The translations under genes and the position numbers were made by a program. Positions 33,737 through 45,133 of a stretch of 64,000 bases of DNA are shown here, piece after piece (the stretch's first letter is position 1; each line of letters starts with the position of its first letter). Source of the DNA: Piromyces finnis (Eukaryota > Neocallimastigomycota > Neocallimastigomycetes > Neocallimastigales > Neocallimastigaceae); NCBI GenBank assembly GCA_002104945.1, contig MCFH01000058.1:264924-328923 (forward strand), given 5' to 3'. The notes under the pieces were generated by a model. The model searched no databases and was not told the origin of the DNA. It worked only from the letters and a program-made list of their open reading frames with translations.

Positions 33737-34659
33737 TCGTGTTTATTCAGCTAGTTTTTATTATGTTTTTATGTGAGTAGCATATCATAGTGTAAGAAAT
33801 AATAATTATTTGATACATAATTAATATTTCTTAGTTAAAATCATTAATTATTAATCATTAATTAATGTTATTAATATTAGTTTATTTAAATAATTATTCT
33901 CATTTAAATTTATTTCAATTATTTATTTTCACTTAATTTTAATATCTTAAATTACATTTAGCCATTTAATTATATTATTCATTAATATTTTATTTAATAT
34001 TTTTATTAATTATATTTATGCATTTAATTAATTAATTTAATTAATTACTTTTATTTAACTTTATATTTTTATTAATTATATTTATTCATTTAATTAATTA
34101 ATTTAATTAATTACTTTTATTTAACTTTATATTTTTATCAAATATATTTAATTATTTATTTAATTAATTACTTTAAAATAATTATTCATTGTTTAGGAAT
34201 CAATATTTTAAGGTTTTTTCCAATTTCTAAAATAATTGGTTTTACTTAAAATATACGATGATCAATATGTATAGAATGTTGATCCAACTTTGTTTAGGTT
34301 TTTCTTCTAATCTTTTCATAAACAAAAAATTATTTTGTTAAGATTAGATAAAATTTTAATTTAAACTTTATATTTATTAAATAATATAAATAAGACTCTT
34401 GATTCTCTTCTAAGTAATCAAGAGTTATTATTATAAGAAACAAATTATAATAATAAAAGTGTTTTTAATTTTATTTTACTTAACTTAGTTATAATAAAAC
34501 ATATTAACTTATTAAAGTGTAAAATTATTTCTACTCTTATAATAAACTCGAACTTAAAGATAAGTATTAATATTTATTTTCTTTTTATTCTCAATTTATC
34601 AATAAATTGTAGTTAATAATTCTATTATATAATAATTTATAATGGAATTATTACACAAC
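33737..34659. other. AT-rich stretch with inverted repeats, no gene seen
   Basis: Probably decayed LTR sequence. Inverted repeats include CCAATT/AATTGG (~34220-34240), GATCAA/TTGATC (~34260-34284), TCTAATCTT/AAGATTAGA (~34307-34350) and ACTCTTGATT/AATCAAGAGT (~34395-34424). Duplicated ~60-bp blocks lie around 34000-34140. Confidence 0.5.
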
Positions 34660-35470
34660 TGATATAATTTGATAATAATCTTAATTTTGAATTTTACTTC
34701 AAAAAGTGATTATTATATTATATCTTTTGTTATAACTATATAAGTTATATTGATTAAGATTTAAGATCGCTTTTATAAAAATTAATAAAATTGTTTTGTT
34801 AAAACACTATATTGTTTTATTAGAAACACTTGTTTTTCTAATATTTAAATATTTAAAATTTTATTTATTTAAGTATAAAAGTGATTATTAAAATTATAAA
34901 ATATTAATCTAACTATATAATATTTCTTTATTAATAATAATAATGATGATTAAAATAAGAATATTTACATGTATTTATATTTTCTTTTAAATTTAAACTA
35001 TTTACATTAAAACAATAAAATTAATAACTATTTACAATAAAAATAATAAAAGTAATTAGAAATAACAATAAAAGAAATAATTAAAAGTTAAAGAATATAA
35101 AAAGTTGTTTATTTTACAATTAATTAAAGTAATAATTATTATTAATGTTTTAATAAAGGTGTTTAATTATATTATTTTATAACATGAATTATTATATTTG
35201 TTTACTTTTAAAGTGTAATTTACTAACGAAGTTATTAAATATTTAATTTAACAATTAATTTAACAAGAGTTATATATTTTGATCTCGATTAATTAAAGTT
35301 TATTATTTTCTTTCAATAATCAAAATATATGCAGTGTTTAGGATTAATTTTATTTAAGAATTTTGGTAAAGTACTTAATTAAACTATAACTTGTTTTAAG
35401 TTACTTTTAGGGTTAACTTAAAAATCAGGTATAATAATAATTTTATATTTATTAATTTCATTATTTATCA
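34660..35470 (-). repeat. 3' LTR of element C (family B), 811 bp
   Basis: On the minus strand TGATAAATAATG...AATTATATCA, the same length as the solo copy at 30556. It follows the element's hairpin and purine tract. Confidence 0.93.
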
Positions 35471-35483
35471 GTTTCTCGGCCTT

Positions 35484-38400
35484 TTAAGAATTAACTTCGT
35501 CCCTTGAAGTTAAATTTTGTTCTGGTAGAACGTAAGGAAAAATATTTTTAATATGTACATTTCTATCAAGTAGTTTTCCTGTATGTGGATCTTCAAGTAC
35601 AACAGTATTAAATTTTTGTTTATTAACAACTTTATAAGGACCATAAAAATAAGGATTTAATTTACTTTTTCCTATTAATCTTATCATAACATGATCACCC
35701 GGTTTATAAGTCTTCTTTAAAGCTTTGGATAAACCTATTCTATGTTCCCAATATTGATTAGCATGATTAGAATATTCAGTAGCTTGTTTTACCCAATTTT
35801 GATGCCTTAAAAATCTTCTAAAAATATATTCCTCTTCTGTTTCATTAGGATCTTTATAAATATCAGGAAACATTATTTCTAATGGCCATGTGTCTCTTCT
35901 ACCATATAATAATTCGAAACTACTAAACTTTGTTTTTGAATTTTTGGTAGTTCTAAGTGACCATAATGCAGATGGTAGATATTCATCCCATTCAGATTCA
36001 TTTTCAATTAAGAGTCTTAAAGTTTTTCCTATTTCTTTGTTTCTATTCTCAATCATACCATTAGATTGTGGGTGATGAGGAGAAACAAAATGAACCCATG
36101 ATCCATATAAATCAATCATCATTTTAGTAATATCAGAAATAAATGAACTTCCATTATCAGTAACAATTATTTCTGGTGGACCATGTCTTGTTATTACTTC
36201 TATTAAAAATTTTATTACTTCTTCTGATTTCATATTTGGAATTGCTTTAGCTTCAACCCATTTAGTGAAATAATCAACAAGGGTAATAATATAAGAATTT
36301 CCATGTTTAGTAAGTGGTAATGGGCCAACTATATCTAATCCGACTCTAGTAAATGGTTGTTCAATTGGGGTTATATTATCTTCAGTATTTTTAGGTAAAG
36401 GCTTAGGTCTACAAAGTTGACATTTTCTACAGGACTTTACCCACATTCTAACATCATTCCAAATACCAGGCCAATAATAAGATTTTAAAATTCTATTTGT
36501 GGTCTTTTCAGCACCTTCATGACCAACAGAATGAGCACGACTAATAATATCTTTTTTATCTTCATCTTTGTAAATAACTTTAAGATATAATTCATCTTTT
36601 TTATAATAAAGAGTATTATCAACAACTTGATAATTTTTAGTAAAATATTTTTTTATTCCTTCAGGTAGGTCTAAATCTCTTGGATTAAAATCAGACAAAA
36701 TTGCATAAGCACAATTTACTATTTCATCAGAATTTTTAGAAGGTAATCTTGAAAGGGCATCAGCAAAAACTTTTTTCTTTCCTTTATCATATTTTAATTC
36801 AATTTTATATTTATTAAATTCTTCAATCCATCTTGCATGTCTACCTTTTGATGGAATATTCTTTTTATAAAATCCAAGTAATGGTTTATGATCAGTAATT
36901 AATATGGTAGGATTTTTATTACTTATGATATATTGGCGAAATTGTAGAATTGCATAATAAATAGCTAATCCTTCAAGGTCAGTAACAGAATAATTCTTTT
37001 CTGAAGTAGATAAAGTACGACTAATACAACAAATTGGATGTTCCAATTTGTCCCCCTCCACCTGTAAGAGTACAGCACCAATGCCATTAGTTGATGCATC
37101 AGTACGAATAATAAATTCTTTATTAAAATCAGGATAACTTAAAATAGGATCACTTAATAGACATTGTTGGATATCTTCAAAAGCATTATTACATTCTTGT
37201 GACCAAATATATTCTTGGTCTTTCTTTAATAAATTAAAAAGAGAGCTTGCTCTAATAGAAAAATTTTGAATAAACTTGCGGTAGTAACTAGCTAAACCTA
37301 GGAATGATCTTAATTCATTAACATTTCTTGGAGCATTCCATAAAGCAATACTTTGAACTTTAGAAGGAACAGTTTTTAATCCGTTAGGTGTAAGTACATG
37401 TCCTAGTACTTCTACCTTTTCTTGAAAGAATTTACATTTTTGTAAATTAAGAGAAAGATTATATTTAGATAATATTTCAAAAACTTGTTGCAAATGATAA
37501 AGATGTTCTTCTGGTGATTTAGAATAAACAACAATATCATCAATGTAAACAAAAAGACATTTACCAATTAATGGTAAGAGAATCCTATTCATTTCTCGCT
37601 GGAAAGTAACGGGAGCATTAGTTAAACCAAATGGCATTACTTTAAAATTATAATTACCAAATTTCGTTGTAAAAGCAGTTTTTTCAATATCATTTGGGTT
37701 CATAGGAATTTGGTGGTAGCCAGAATATAAATCTAAAGCAGAAAATATTTTTGCACCATTAACAGAAGATATTAATTCATCAATAAAAGGAAGTGCATAA
37801 GAATCCTTAATAGTAATTTCATTAAGTCTTCTATAATCAATACACATTCTCCATTTACCATTTTTCTTTTGTACAAGTAAAACTGGAAATGACCATGGAG
37901 AGTGAGAAGGAGTAATTAAACCTTTATCAAGTAATGAAAGAATTTCACTTTTTAAAATATCAGCATGTTCCTTAGATAATTTATAAGGTTTTAATTTTAT
38001 TGGTTTATTAGTAGTAGTAATTATAGAATGAGGTTCTAAATCCGCAGTAGTTAATTGAGACATTGATGTAGCCATACAATTTTTATATTTATTTATAATG
38101 TGTTCAAATTTTGATTTAATATTATCAGGTGTTGAATTTAAGATTTCTTTTAACGTATCTTGAAATTCTTGGTTTTCTTCTTTTGAAATAATTATAGAAT
38201 TCATTAAGGGAATATCATTAGCATCATTATCATTACTATTGATAATGTTTGTAATTTTCTTTAAACCTTTTTTAGTTTTCTGGTATATATAATCATCATC
38301 AGGGTCAATAAATAAACTGTATTTCTTTTGAATACCTCTTCCAAAAATTATATCAAAGTATGGATTACTTTGTTCAATAATATAAAATTTTTCTAAAATA

Positions 38401-39329
38401 GTACAACAATTATTAATATTTATTTTTAAAGTAGTAAAAACATTTGTAGGAACAGTAGTACCATTAGCAATAGTTATATTTTGTTCCTCATCACTTTTTT
38501 CAATATTTTTATTTGATAGTTTATTAAAACCATTTGTAGTAATGATATTGACATTTGCGCCAGTATCATAAAGAATTTTTAAATATTTTCCATCTATATC
38601 ACCAATTATTAATGGAATATTAGAGTTATTAAAGGAGTACATCACTTTTGCAACTTTAGGTTTACATCCTTGTTCTAATTCTTTTCTAAGTGATGGACTA
38701 GCAGAAAGTAATTGGGAAAGACTTATTTTTGGATATAAATTATTTGCTTCTTTAATTATACTAAATTTATCTTTGGTTTTTAACACTTGTATTTCTGTCA
38801 TATTTCTTTTTGTGGTTACTTTGGTTTTGACAGAATTTTTCTTTACTTTTACATCACTTGTTTCATTATTATTTTTAAAAGTTTCTTCATTGGTAGAATC
38901 ATTAGAGTTATTAATTTCAATAGGTTGGATATGTTCTTTTGTATTAGTAACTTCTTCTAAAGGTATTTCATTTATATTATTTTGTTCTTCTTCACTTTCT
39001 ATTTCTATTTCTTCATTTGGGGTTTCTTCCATAACTTCATCTTTATCTTCGCTAATTTTTCTTCTACGAGTATCTCTAATAGCCTTCTTTTGTTGTTTTA
39101 AATTCCTAATATTAGGTTGGTTAAGTATTGAGGGTTTGACAATACTTTTATTATTTGGTGATATTTTATTTTTATCTAATGTTTTAACATTTATTTTCTT
39201 CTTTTGAGCCGCATTAATAGAATAATTATTTTCATTAGAGATATTGGAATTTATTTGTGCTTCTTGTGTATTTTGTGAACTATTTGCAATTTTAGTTTTT
39301 ATGGGAGATTGCTTACTCCCATTATTTAG
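35484..39329 (-). CDS. Element C Pol polyprotein, intact
   Basis: 1281 codons open from the frameshift point at 39329; the first ATG at 39032 gives 1182 residues, but the 99 upstream codons are also open and in frame. In order: charged linker; retropepsin YDTGANVNIIT near 38560; reverse transcriptase with GYHQIPMNPND, MPFGLTNAPVTFQ and YIDD (37536-37547); RNase H TDASTNGIGAVL near 37110 and TDHKPLLGF near 36890; integrase HHCC (HSVGHEGAEKTTNR...CRKCQLC) near 36430-36530, DIVGPLPL, TDNGSSF and ENRNKE; and a C-terminal YGPYKVVNKQ segment. No chromodomain. No stop or frameshift was found, so this is the only undamaged pol in the window. It is a distant relative of element 3. Confidence 0.95.
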   Translation of the reverse strand, partial: LNNGSKQSPIKTKIANSSQNTQEAQINSNISNENNYSINAAQKKKINVKTLDKNKISPNNKSIVKPSILNQPNIRNLKQQKKAIRDTRRRKISEDKDEVMEETPNEEIEIESEEEQNNINEIPLEEVTNTKEHIQPIEINNSNDSTNEETFKNNNETSDVKVKKNSVKTKVTTKRNMTEIQVLKTKDKFSIIKEANNLYPKISLSQLLSASPSLRKELEQGCKPKVAKVMYSFNNSNIPLIIGDIDGKYLKILYDTGANVNIITTNGFNKLSNKNIEKSDEEQNITIANGTTVPTNVFTTLKININNCCTILEKFYIIEQSNPYFDIIFGRGIQKKYSLFIDPDDDYIYQKTKKGLKKITNIINSNDNDANDIPLMNSIIISKEENQEFQDTLKEILNSTPDNIKSKFEHIINKYKNCMATSMSQLTTADLEPHSIITTTNKPIKLKPYKLSKEHADILKSEILSLLDKGLITPSHSPWSFPVLLVQKKNGKWRMCIDYRRLNEITIKDSYALPFIDELISSVNGAKIFSALDLYSGYHQIPMNPNDIEKTAFTTKFGNYNFKVMPFGLTNAPVTFQREMNRILLPLIGKCLFVYIDDIVVYSKSPEEHLYHLQQVFEILSKYNLSLNLQKCKFFQEKVEVLGHVLTPNGLKTVPSKVQSIALWNAPRNVNELRSFLGLASYYRKFIQNFSIRASSLFNLLKKDQEYIWSQECNNAFEDIQQCLLSDPILSYPDFNKEFIIRTDASTNGIGAVLLQVEGDKLEHPICCISRTLSTSEKNYSVTDLEGLAIYYAILQFRQYIISNKNPTILITDHKPLLGFYKKNIPSKGRHARWIEEFNKYKIELKYDKGKKKVFADALSRLPSKNSDEIVNCAYAILSDFNPRDLDLPEGIKKYFTKNYQVVDNTLYYKKDELYLKVIYKDEDKKDIISRAHSVGHEGAEKTTNRILKSYYWPGIWNDVRMWVKSCRKCQLCRPKPLPKNTEDNITPIEQPFTRVGLDIVGPLPLTKHGNSYIITLVDYFTKWVEAKAIPNMKSEEVIKFLIEVITRHGPPEIIVTDNGSSFISDITKMMIDLYGSWVHFVSPHHPQSNGMIENRNKEIGKTLRLLIENESEWDEYLPSALWSLRTTKNSKTKFSSFELLYGRRDTWPLEIMFPDIYKDPNETEEEYIFRRFLRHQNWVKQATEYSNHANQYWEHRIGLSKALKKTYKPGDHVMIRLIGKSKLNPYFYGPYKVVNKQKFNTVVLEDPHTGKLLDRNVHIKNIFPYVLPEQNLTSRDEVNS
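35491..35513 (-). promoter_or_regulatory. 3' hairpin with AAGGGAC loop (element C)
   Basis: 8-bp stem TTAACTTC/GAAGTTAA with loop AAGGGAC on the minus strand, ~20 bp before the LTR. Unlike in element 3, it lies inside the last codons of pol (...TSRDEVNS). Confidence 0.75.
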
Positions 39330-39335
39330 TTTAAA
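39301..39335 (-). promoter_or_regulatory. -1 programmed frameshift cassette, element C
   Basis: On the minus strand: T TTA AAC (39335-39329) in phase with gag, TAA stop (39328-39326), spacer of 6 nt in all, then a 7-bp stem ATGGGAG (39322-39316)/CTCCCAT (39307-39301) with an 8-nt loop. The -1 frame runs without a stop into pol. Confidence 0.88.
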
Positions 39336-40294
39336 TGATTGTATTCGTCATCTAATTCTGGACAATCATTCGTAGTATGACCTATTCTTTTACAATTTAA
39401 GCAAACATTAATTTTTAGGTCAGCAAGCTTTTGAGTTATTTCTTTTAACTCATCATCATTATTTTGTGGGTATTTTAAGGTACTTTTTCTTTGCTCAACG
39501 TTTTGCTTAATATTATTAAATCTTGAATAATTATTGTTATCATTATTGTAGTTATTATTTTGAATATTACTATTATAATTATTATTTCTGTAGTTATTAG
39601 TATAATTTCTATTATTATAATTTTTAAAACTATTTTGAGTAGTGTTATTGTTATTCATTCGGTTATAACTATTAAAATTATTTGAATATGCTCTATCATT
39701 ATTTCTTTGAGCATTATTATCATTTGGAGACCTTCTAGAACTAATGGAAGTTCTTATTTTTGGTCTATTTTCTTCAACTATATTGAAAATTTTCTCTTTC
39801 TTAATAGTAATGTTTCTGGCTTCTTCTAAACTTTTTGGTTCAGCTTCTAAAAGTGCTTCGTAAGTTTTAGTAAGGTTTCTAAAAGCATTAATATAGTAGG
39901 ACAATATGATTTCATTTGACATTTTTAAGTTTGTTTTATTTATTAAAGAGTCAAATTTAATATTGAATTCAGATACACTTTCATTTTTCTTTATTGTAAT
40001 AGTAGACAATTCTAATAATCTAGAATTCTTTGATACTGAACCTTTAAAATGACTTTTAAGGTTTTTGATGATGGTATTATAATCATCTGGTGTTTCTTTA
40101 TATAATGCATTAACTACAATTGTTCTAGCTGTACCTGTAGTTAATGATATAAGGTATTCTAACTTTTCTTGTTCTGGTACCTTATATAAATTACACCAAT
40201 GTTTAAAAGAAAATTCCCAATCATCAAATTCAACCTTTGTTGAACCCAAAATAGGTATTCTATTAAAGGTAATACCTATAGTAGTATTATCCAT
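39326..40294 (-). CDS. Element C Gag
   Basis: 322 residues: a capsid-like core in the first ~175 residues (VEFDDWEFSFKHWCNLY...), an Asn/Arg/Tyr-rich region, then a CCHC zinc knuckle C-L-N-C-K-R-I-G-H-T-T-N-D-C close to the end. The frame is intact and the TAA stop directly follows the slippery heptamer. A 145-bp tandem duplication upstream repeats the first ~45 codons, out of frame, so ribosomes scanning from the cap would meet the duplicate ATG at 40439 first. Confidence 0.93.
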   Translation of the reverse strand: MDNTTIGITFNRIPILGSTKVEFDDWEFSFKHWCNLYKVPEQEKLEYLISLTTGTARTIVVNALYKETPDDYNTIIKNLKSHFKGSVSKNSRLLELSTITIKKNESVSEFNIKFDSLINKTNLKMSNEIILSYYINAFRNLTKTYEALLEAEPKSLEEARNITIKKEKIFNIVEENRPKIRTSISSRRSPNDNNAQRNNDRAYSNNFNSYNRMNNNNTTQNSFKNYNNRNYTNNYRNNNYNSNIQNNNYNNDNNNYSRFNNIKQNVEQRKSTLKYPQNNDDELKEITQKLADLKINVCLNCKRIGHTTNDCPELDDEYNHLN

Positions 40295-40439
40295 TATTAC
40301 TTTTTATTTTTTCTTGTTCTGGTACCTTATATAAATTACACCAATGTTTAAAAGAAAATTCCCAATCATCAAATTCAACCTTTGTTGAACCCAAAATAGG
40401 TATTCTATTAAAGGTAATACCTTTAGTATTATTATCCAT
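40287..40439 (-). CDS. Upstream ORF from duplicated gag start
   Basis: 50-residue ORF starting MDNNTKGITFNRIPILG, nearly the same as the gag N-terminus. It arose by a 145-bp tandem duplication. Because 145 is not a multiple of 3 it ends at TAA overlapping the second and third codons of gag. It may reduce gag translation or allow reinitiation. It is probably not a functional product. Confidence 0.6.
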   Translation of the reverse strand: MDNNTKGITFNRIPILGSTKVEFDDWEFSFKHWCNLYKVPEQEKIKSNNG

Positions 40440-41766
40440 TATTACTTTTTATTTTTACTTTATTTAATTTTATTTTAATATTTTATTTAAAAACTCAATT
40501 TTTATTTATTCTCAATAATTTAGTTATAAGAACAATAATATGTTTTTATTTACAACAATCTTTATTTACAATAATTTAGTTATAAGTACAGTAATATGTT
40601 TTTATTTACAATAGTCTTTATTTACAATAATATAATTTTATTTACAGGTATTTTATTTATTATACTTTTATTAATATAATCTTATATAACGTCTATATAA
40701 TGTAATATAAAAGGAGTAATCGGTTGTTACTTGTAGACACTTGTTTTAGTTTTATTGTAATTAAGAAGATTTTATTTTTGAGAAAATGTTAAGAATATAT
40801 TTTATTTATATTAAGTTATTTATATATTAGTATTGTAAAAAAAAATATTTAATTTAGAGTAGGATGTTTATTTTTATTTCTTTATTATAAAGCAGAAAAT
40901 AATATTGATTATGTTATTATAGTACCTTCAGAGTACCCGACAGTTTCGTCAACGTGCCTTTCGACCTCCACTAACTAACCGTCATAAATATTAAGTGGTG
41001 TAATATTTACTTATTAGTTAGCGCTCTACTCCCCCACGATATGTGATAAAACTGCACTCTTACTAACTTACTATAAAACACTTTAATTATCTTAGTAATT
41101 AATTAACCGAAAAGATAAACAAAAGTTATTTTTCGCTGAAAATTAACTAAAAAGACAACTCAATATTATTGCTTTTATTATTTAAAATTTATAACAATAC
41201 TTTTAATTTTATTTGACCGATGATTATATTTTATAATTTTTATTAAATGATTTTTATCTTTAATTTATAAATTATAATTATTAATTTATAATTATAATTT
41301 ATGTATTTCTTTTTCTTTTTTTAAAAAAAATAATTAAATATAAAACTTTATTTACAGGATTTATTTTTCGCTTTTTAGTGCCTTACAACAATTTAATTAA
41401 CCGGCAAAAGCTACTAACTAGAGGTGATATACTAGACCTCAAAATAAATTTAAACTATATATTTTTATGTCGCTTTACCTTCACGACAAACCTTTAGCCT
41501 TCGGTGACTAAAGTTCCTTATTCGCCAGAGTTCACAAAAGTATTCAACTTGAGAGTCCTGTATTGTGTGCTTTTTATCACACTAACAATCCCTTCCCCCA
41601 AGTAAGCGTGCTATTCACACTCGTCCTACTTTTACAAATACTTCAGTGATTAACAGCTATAATTTCTAACCAACTGAAACTAGTTAATTATACACTGAAA
41701 CTCTGTATATGAGCTCTATACGCTCCTAGTATATTTTTACAAGTATTTTTATTTATAAAGTTTTAT

Positions 41767-41797
<31 letters not shown>

Positions 41798-42001
41798 TTT
41801 GGTTTGTTTGGTGTATATATATTATTATATATATATACTTAAATCTTTATTTATTATTATTTTGATTTATTTTTATTATATATTTATTTTTATGTATATA
41901 TATCTAATGTATATATACCTATTTTATTATTATAATTAATTCTTTCAACTTTCTTATTTATAATATTATCAATCTATTTATCTAATAATTTTTCTATACT
42001 A

Positions 42002-42032
<31 letters not shown>

Positions 42033-42388
42033 CTTTTCTTATTTAAAATATCTATATATTTTATCTAATATATAATGTTTATATATCAATTTACTATATT
42101 AATACTATACTATTAAGTATTATAATTTATTTATTTTATTTTAATATTGATTTAATAATATTTAAATAATATTTCAATATTGAATATTGATTTATTATTT
42201 TAATATTATTTTATTATTTAATAAGTTATAATTTCTAAATAGATAAAATATTGAGAATATTTAACTATTCTGTTAACTATCTATTCTATACTATTATAAC
42301 TTGATTATTTAATTAATTTCATAGAATATTTTACTATTCTATATGAAATTTTTATATAAAGAAAATTTTATATATTTACCTTATTTTG
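40440..42388 (-). other. Long structured leader of element C
   Basis: About 1.95 kb between the primer site and gag, far longer than in elements 1 and 2. Two GC-richer blocks (40925-41060 and 41360-41735) hold inverted repeats, including a nested pair at 40971-41021. T runs at ~41779-41801 and ~42002-42028. No ORF with recognisable domains. It could carry packaging or translation signals. Confidence 0.55.
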
Positions 42389-42409
42389 ATTCTCCGGTTC
42401 GAAGGACCA
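42389..42409 (-). promoter_or_regulatory. tRNA-type primer binding site of element C
   Basis: Minus strand, 1 bp after the LTR: TGGTCCTTCGAACCGG..., continuing GAGAAT. It starts with TGG and contains a T-loop-like TTCGAA. The primer tRNA was not identified. Confidence 0.55.
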
Positions 42410-43479
42410 TTGATATAATGTGATAATAATCTTAATTTTGAATTTTACTTCAAAAAGTGATTATTATATTATATCTTTTGTTATAACTATATAAGTTATA
42501 TTGATTAAGATTTAAGATCGTTTTTATAAAAATTAATAAAATTGTTTTGTTAAAACACTAAATTGTTTTATTAGAAACACTTGTTTTTCTAATATTTAAA
42601 TATTTAAAATTTTATTTATTTAAGTATAAAAGTGATTATTAAAATTATAAAATATTAATCTAACTATATACAAAAAGTGATTATTATATTATATCTTTTG
42701 TTATAACTATATAAGTTATATTGATTAAGATTTAAGATCGTTTTTATAAAAATTAATAAAATTGTTTTGTTAAAACACTAAATTGTTTTATTAGAAACAC
42801 TTGTTTTTCTAATATTTAAATATTTAAAATTTTATTTATTTAAGTATAAAAGTGATTATTAAAATTATAAAATATTAATCTAACTATATAATATTTCTTT
42901 ATTAATAATAATAATGATGATTAAAATAAGAATATTTACATGTATTTATATTTTCTTTTAATCTAACTATATAATATTTCTTTATTAATAATAATAATGA
43001 TGATTAAAATAAGAATATTTACATGTATTTATATTTTCTTTTAGATTTAAACTATTTACATTAAAACAATAAAATTAATAACTATTTACAATAAAAATAA
43101 TAAAAGTAATTAGAAATAACAATAAAAGAAATAATTAAAAGTTAAAAAATATAAAAAGTTGTTTATTTTACAATTAATTAAAGTAATAATTATTCTTAAT
43201 GTTTTAATAAAGGTGTTTAATTATATTATTTTATAACATGAATTATTATATTTGTTTACTTTTAAAGTGTAATTTACTAACGAAGTTATTAAATATTTAA
43301 TTTAACAATTAATTTAACAAAAGTTATATATTTTGATCTCGATTAATTAAAGTTAATTATTTTCTTTCAATAATCAAAATATATGCAGTGTTTAGGATTA
43401 ATTTTATTTAAGAATTTTGGTAAAGTACTTAATTAAACTATAACTTGTTTTAAGTTACTTTTAGGGTTAACTTAAAAAT

Positions 43480-44122
43480 TGTCAAAATCACAATTCATGA
43501 AATTTGACATTTCATGAAATTTCATAATTTTGAATTATTAGTTAAATTAATTAAAATATTAATTTAATAATATTTTACTAATAATAGTTTATTTAATATA
43601 AATATTAATTGGAAAGCTATTTATTATCCGGAGATAAATAGAGTGTAACAATTAATTAATATTAAACAAACCAATTAGTAAAATAAGATTCATTTAAATA
43701 ATTATTAATATTATTTTTAACAACTTATTAATATCGATATTTAAAGAAAATTATATTATTATTACTATTATATTTTATTAATATTTATATTTATATTATT
43801 ATACATGTATAACTTAAATTATATTATTATTATACTTTATTAATATCAACATTATATTAAAAATGAAGTATAAATAAGTTGAACAAAGAACAACTTTAAG
43901 AAGTTCTTTGTGAGATTATTATACTCATTTTTATATAGTAAATTCAATATTTAAAATTAATAATTATCATTTACTTATATTATAAAAATTAAATAAAATA
44001 TTTCTTAAAAAATTATATTTATTACTCTTTTATTTATAAAAATTTATTATTTACTATATAATTAAGCCTATCCTAACCTAGTAGACTTAATTATAATTCT
44101 AAATCCACTCTAACTCTTGACA
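43480..44122 (+). repeat. Solo D-family LTR, 643 bp
   Basis: It has the same length as element 2's LTRs and the same target duplication sequence, AAAAT (43475-43479 and 44123-44127). It is nested in the C 5' LTR. Confidence 0.94.
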
Positions 44123-44128
44123 AAAATC

Positions 44129-45133
44129 TGTTAAGTTTTTGGATTTGGTTATGCGGCCAGGTCAGAATGTTATCAATTATATAGTAAATATATTTTTAAG
44201 AAATTAAATTTAAATATAAAATAACCCTTTAAACTTCCAAATGAAAAATTAATATTTATTCTTTAGAATAATTTTTTTTTTTTTTTTATAAAATTTTATT
44301 TATTTATTAATAATAATATAAATGATAATATATTTAATAACTATATAATTAAGATTATAACTATAATCTTTACAAAGAATTAAAATCAAATTCAATTCAT
44401 TCTATTTTATATTCTTTGTTCAGATTATTAAATTGATAAAAATAAAGTATTACATGTAATATGTTAATAATATAATAAGATTGTTTGTTTGCTTGTTTGT
44501 TTGTTTTGTCATGACATAAAATAAAATAAACATATGATTAATCATTTAAACACTTGATCCATTAACCTATTTTATAATAATTAAAATTATTTAATTTATA
44601 AATGTTAACTGTTACACCTAAATGGTTTAGTTCTATTTTTAGTAACAGTCACTATCATTAATTAAATTAATATAATTAGAATTTCTATTGATATCTTTTT
44701 AATTTTCGTCAAGTCATAAGAAATGTCTATGATCCATATTTGATATCACATTAATTTTAATTTACTTATTAAAATCTTCAAATGATCATATCTTCCTTAA
44801 ATGACCAGTTAGAAGGACCGCGATTGTACCAAAATGTAGCTTTTTCCTTAAGCTTTCTAATAAACCTGGTTTCACAGCCGTAGTACTTATAGCCGTAGCG
44901 ATCGTTTTTGGCGAGTTACACCATGTTTCGTGTTTGTTTATTTTTGGTTAAGGGTTATAGTGTATTGATATTAAATTTTTTGAAATCATAACCCTTTCAC
45001 TGAATCAGAATTTAAAAGGTGACTTTTAAAGGTGTTTTAAAATAATTATTGGGATCATTTAATTCTAATTATTATGTTTAATTAATTATAGATATTATCT
45101 GAATTTGTTTTAAATCCAGTTAATATCTTCACA
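44129..45133 (+). repeat. Solo G-family LTR, ~1005 bp
   Basis: TGTTAAGTTTTTGG...ATCTTCACA as read on the plus strand; it is reverse relative to element H, so its transcription sense is minus. Target duplication AAATC (44124-44128 and 45134-45138), offset 1 bp from the D insertion. Confidence 0.92.

Noticed and set aside
38773-39207. 144-residue plus-strand ORF opposite element C pol
   Set aside because: Mirror frame of the acidic linker in pol; Ser/Phe/Leu-rich with no support.
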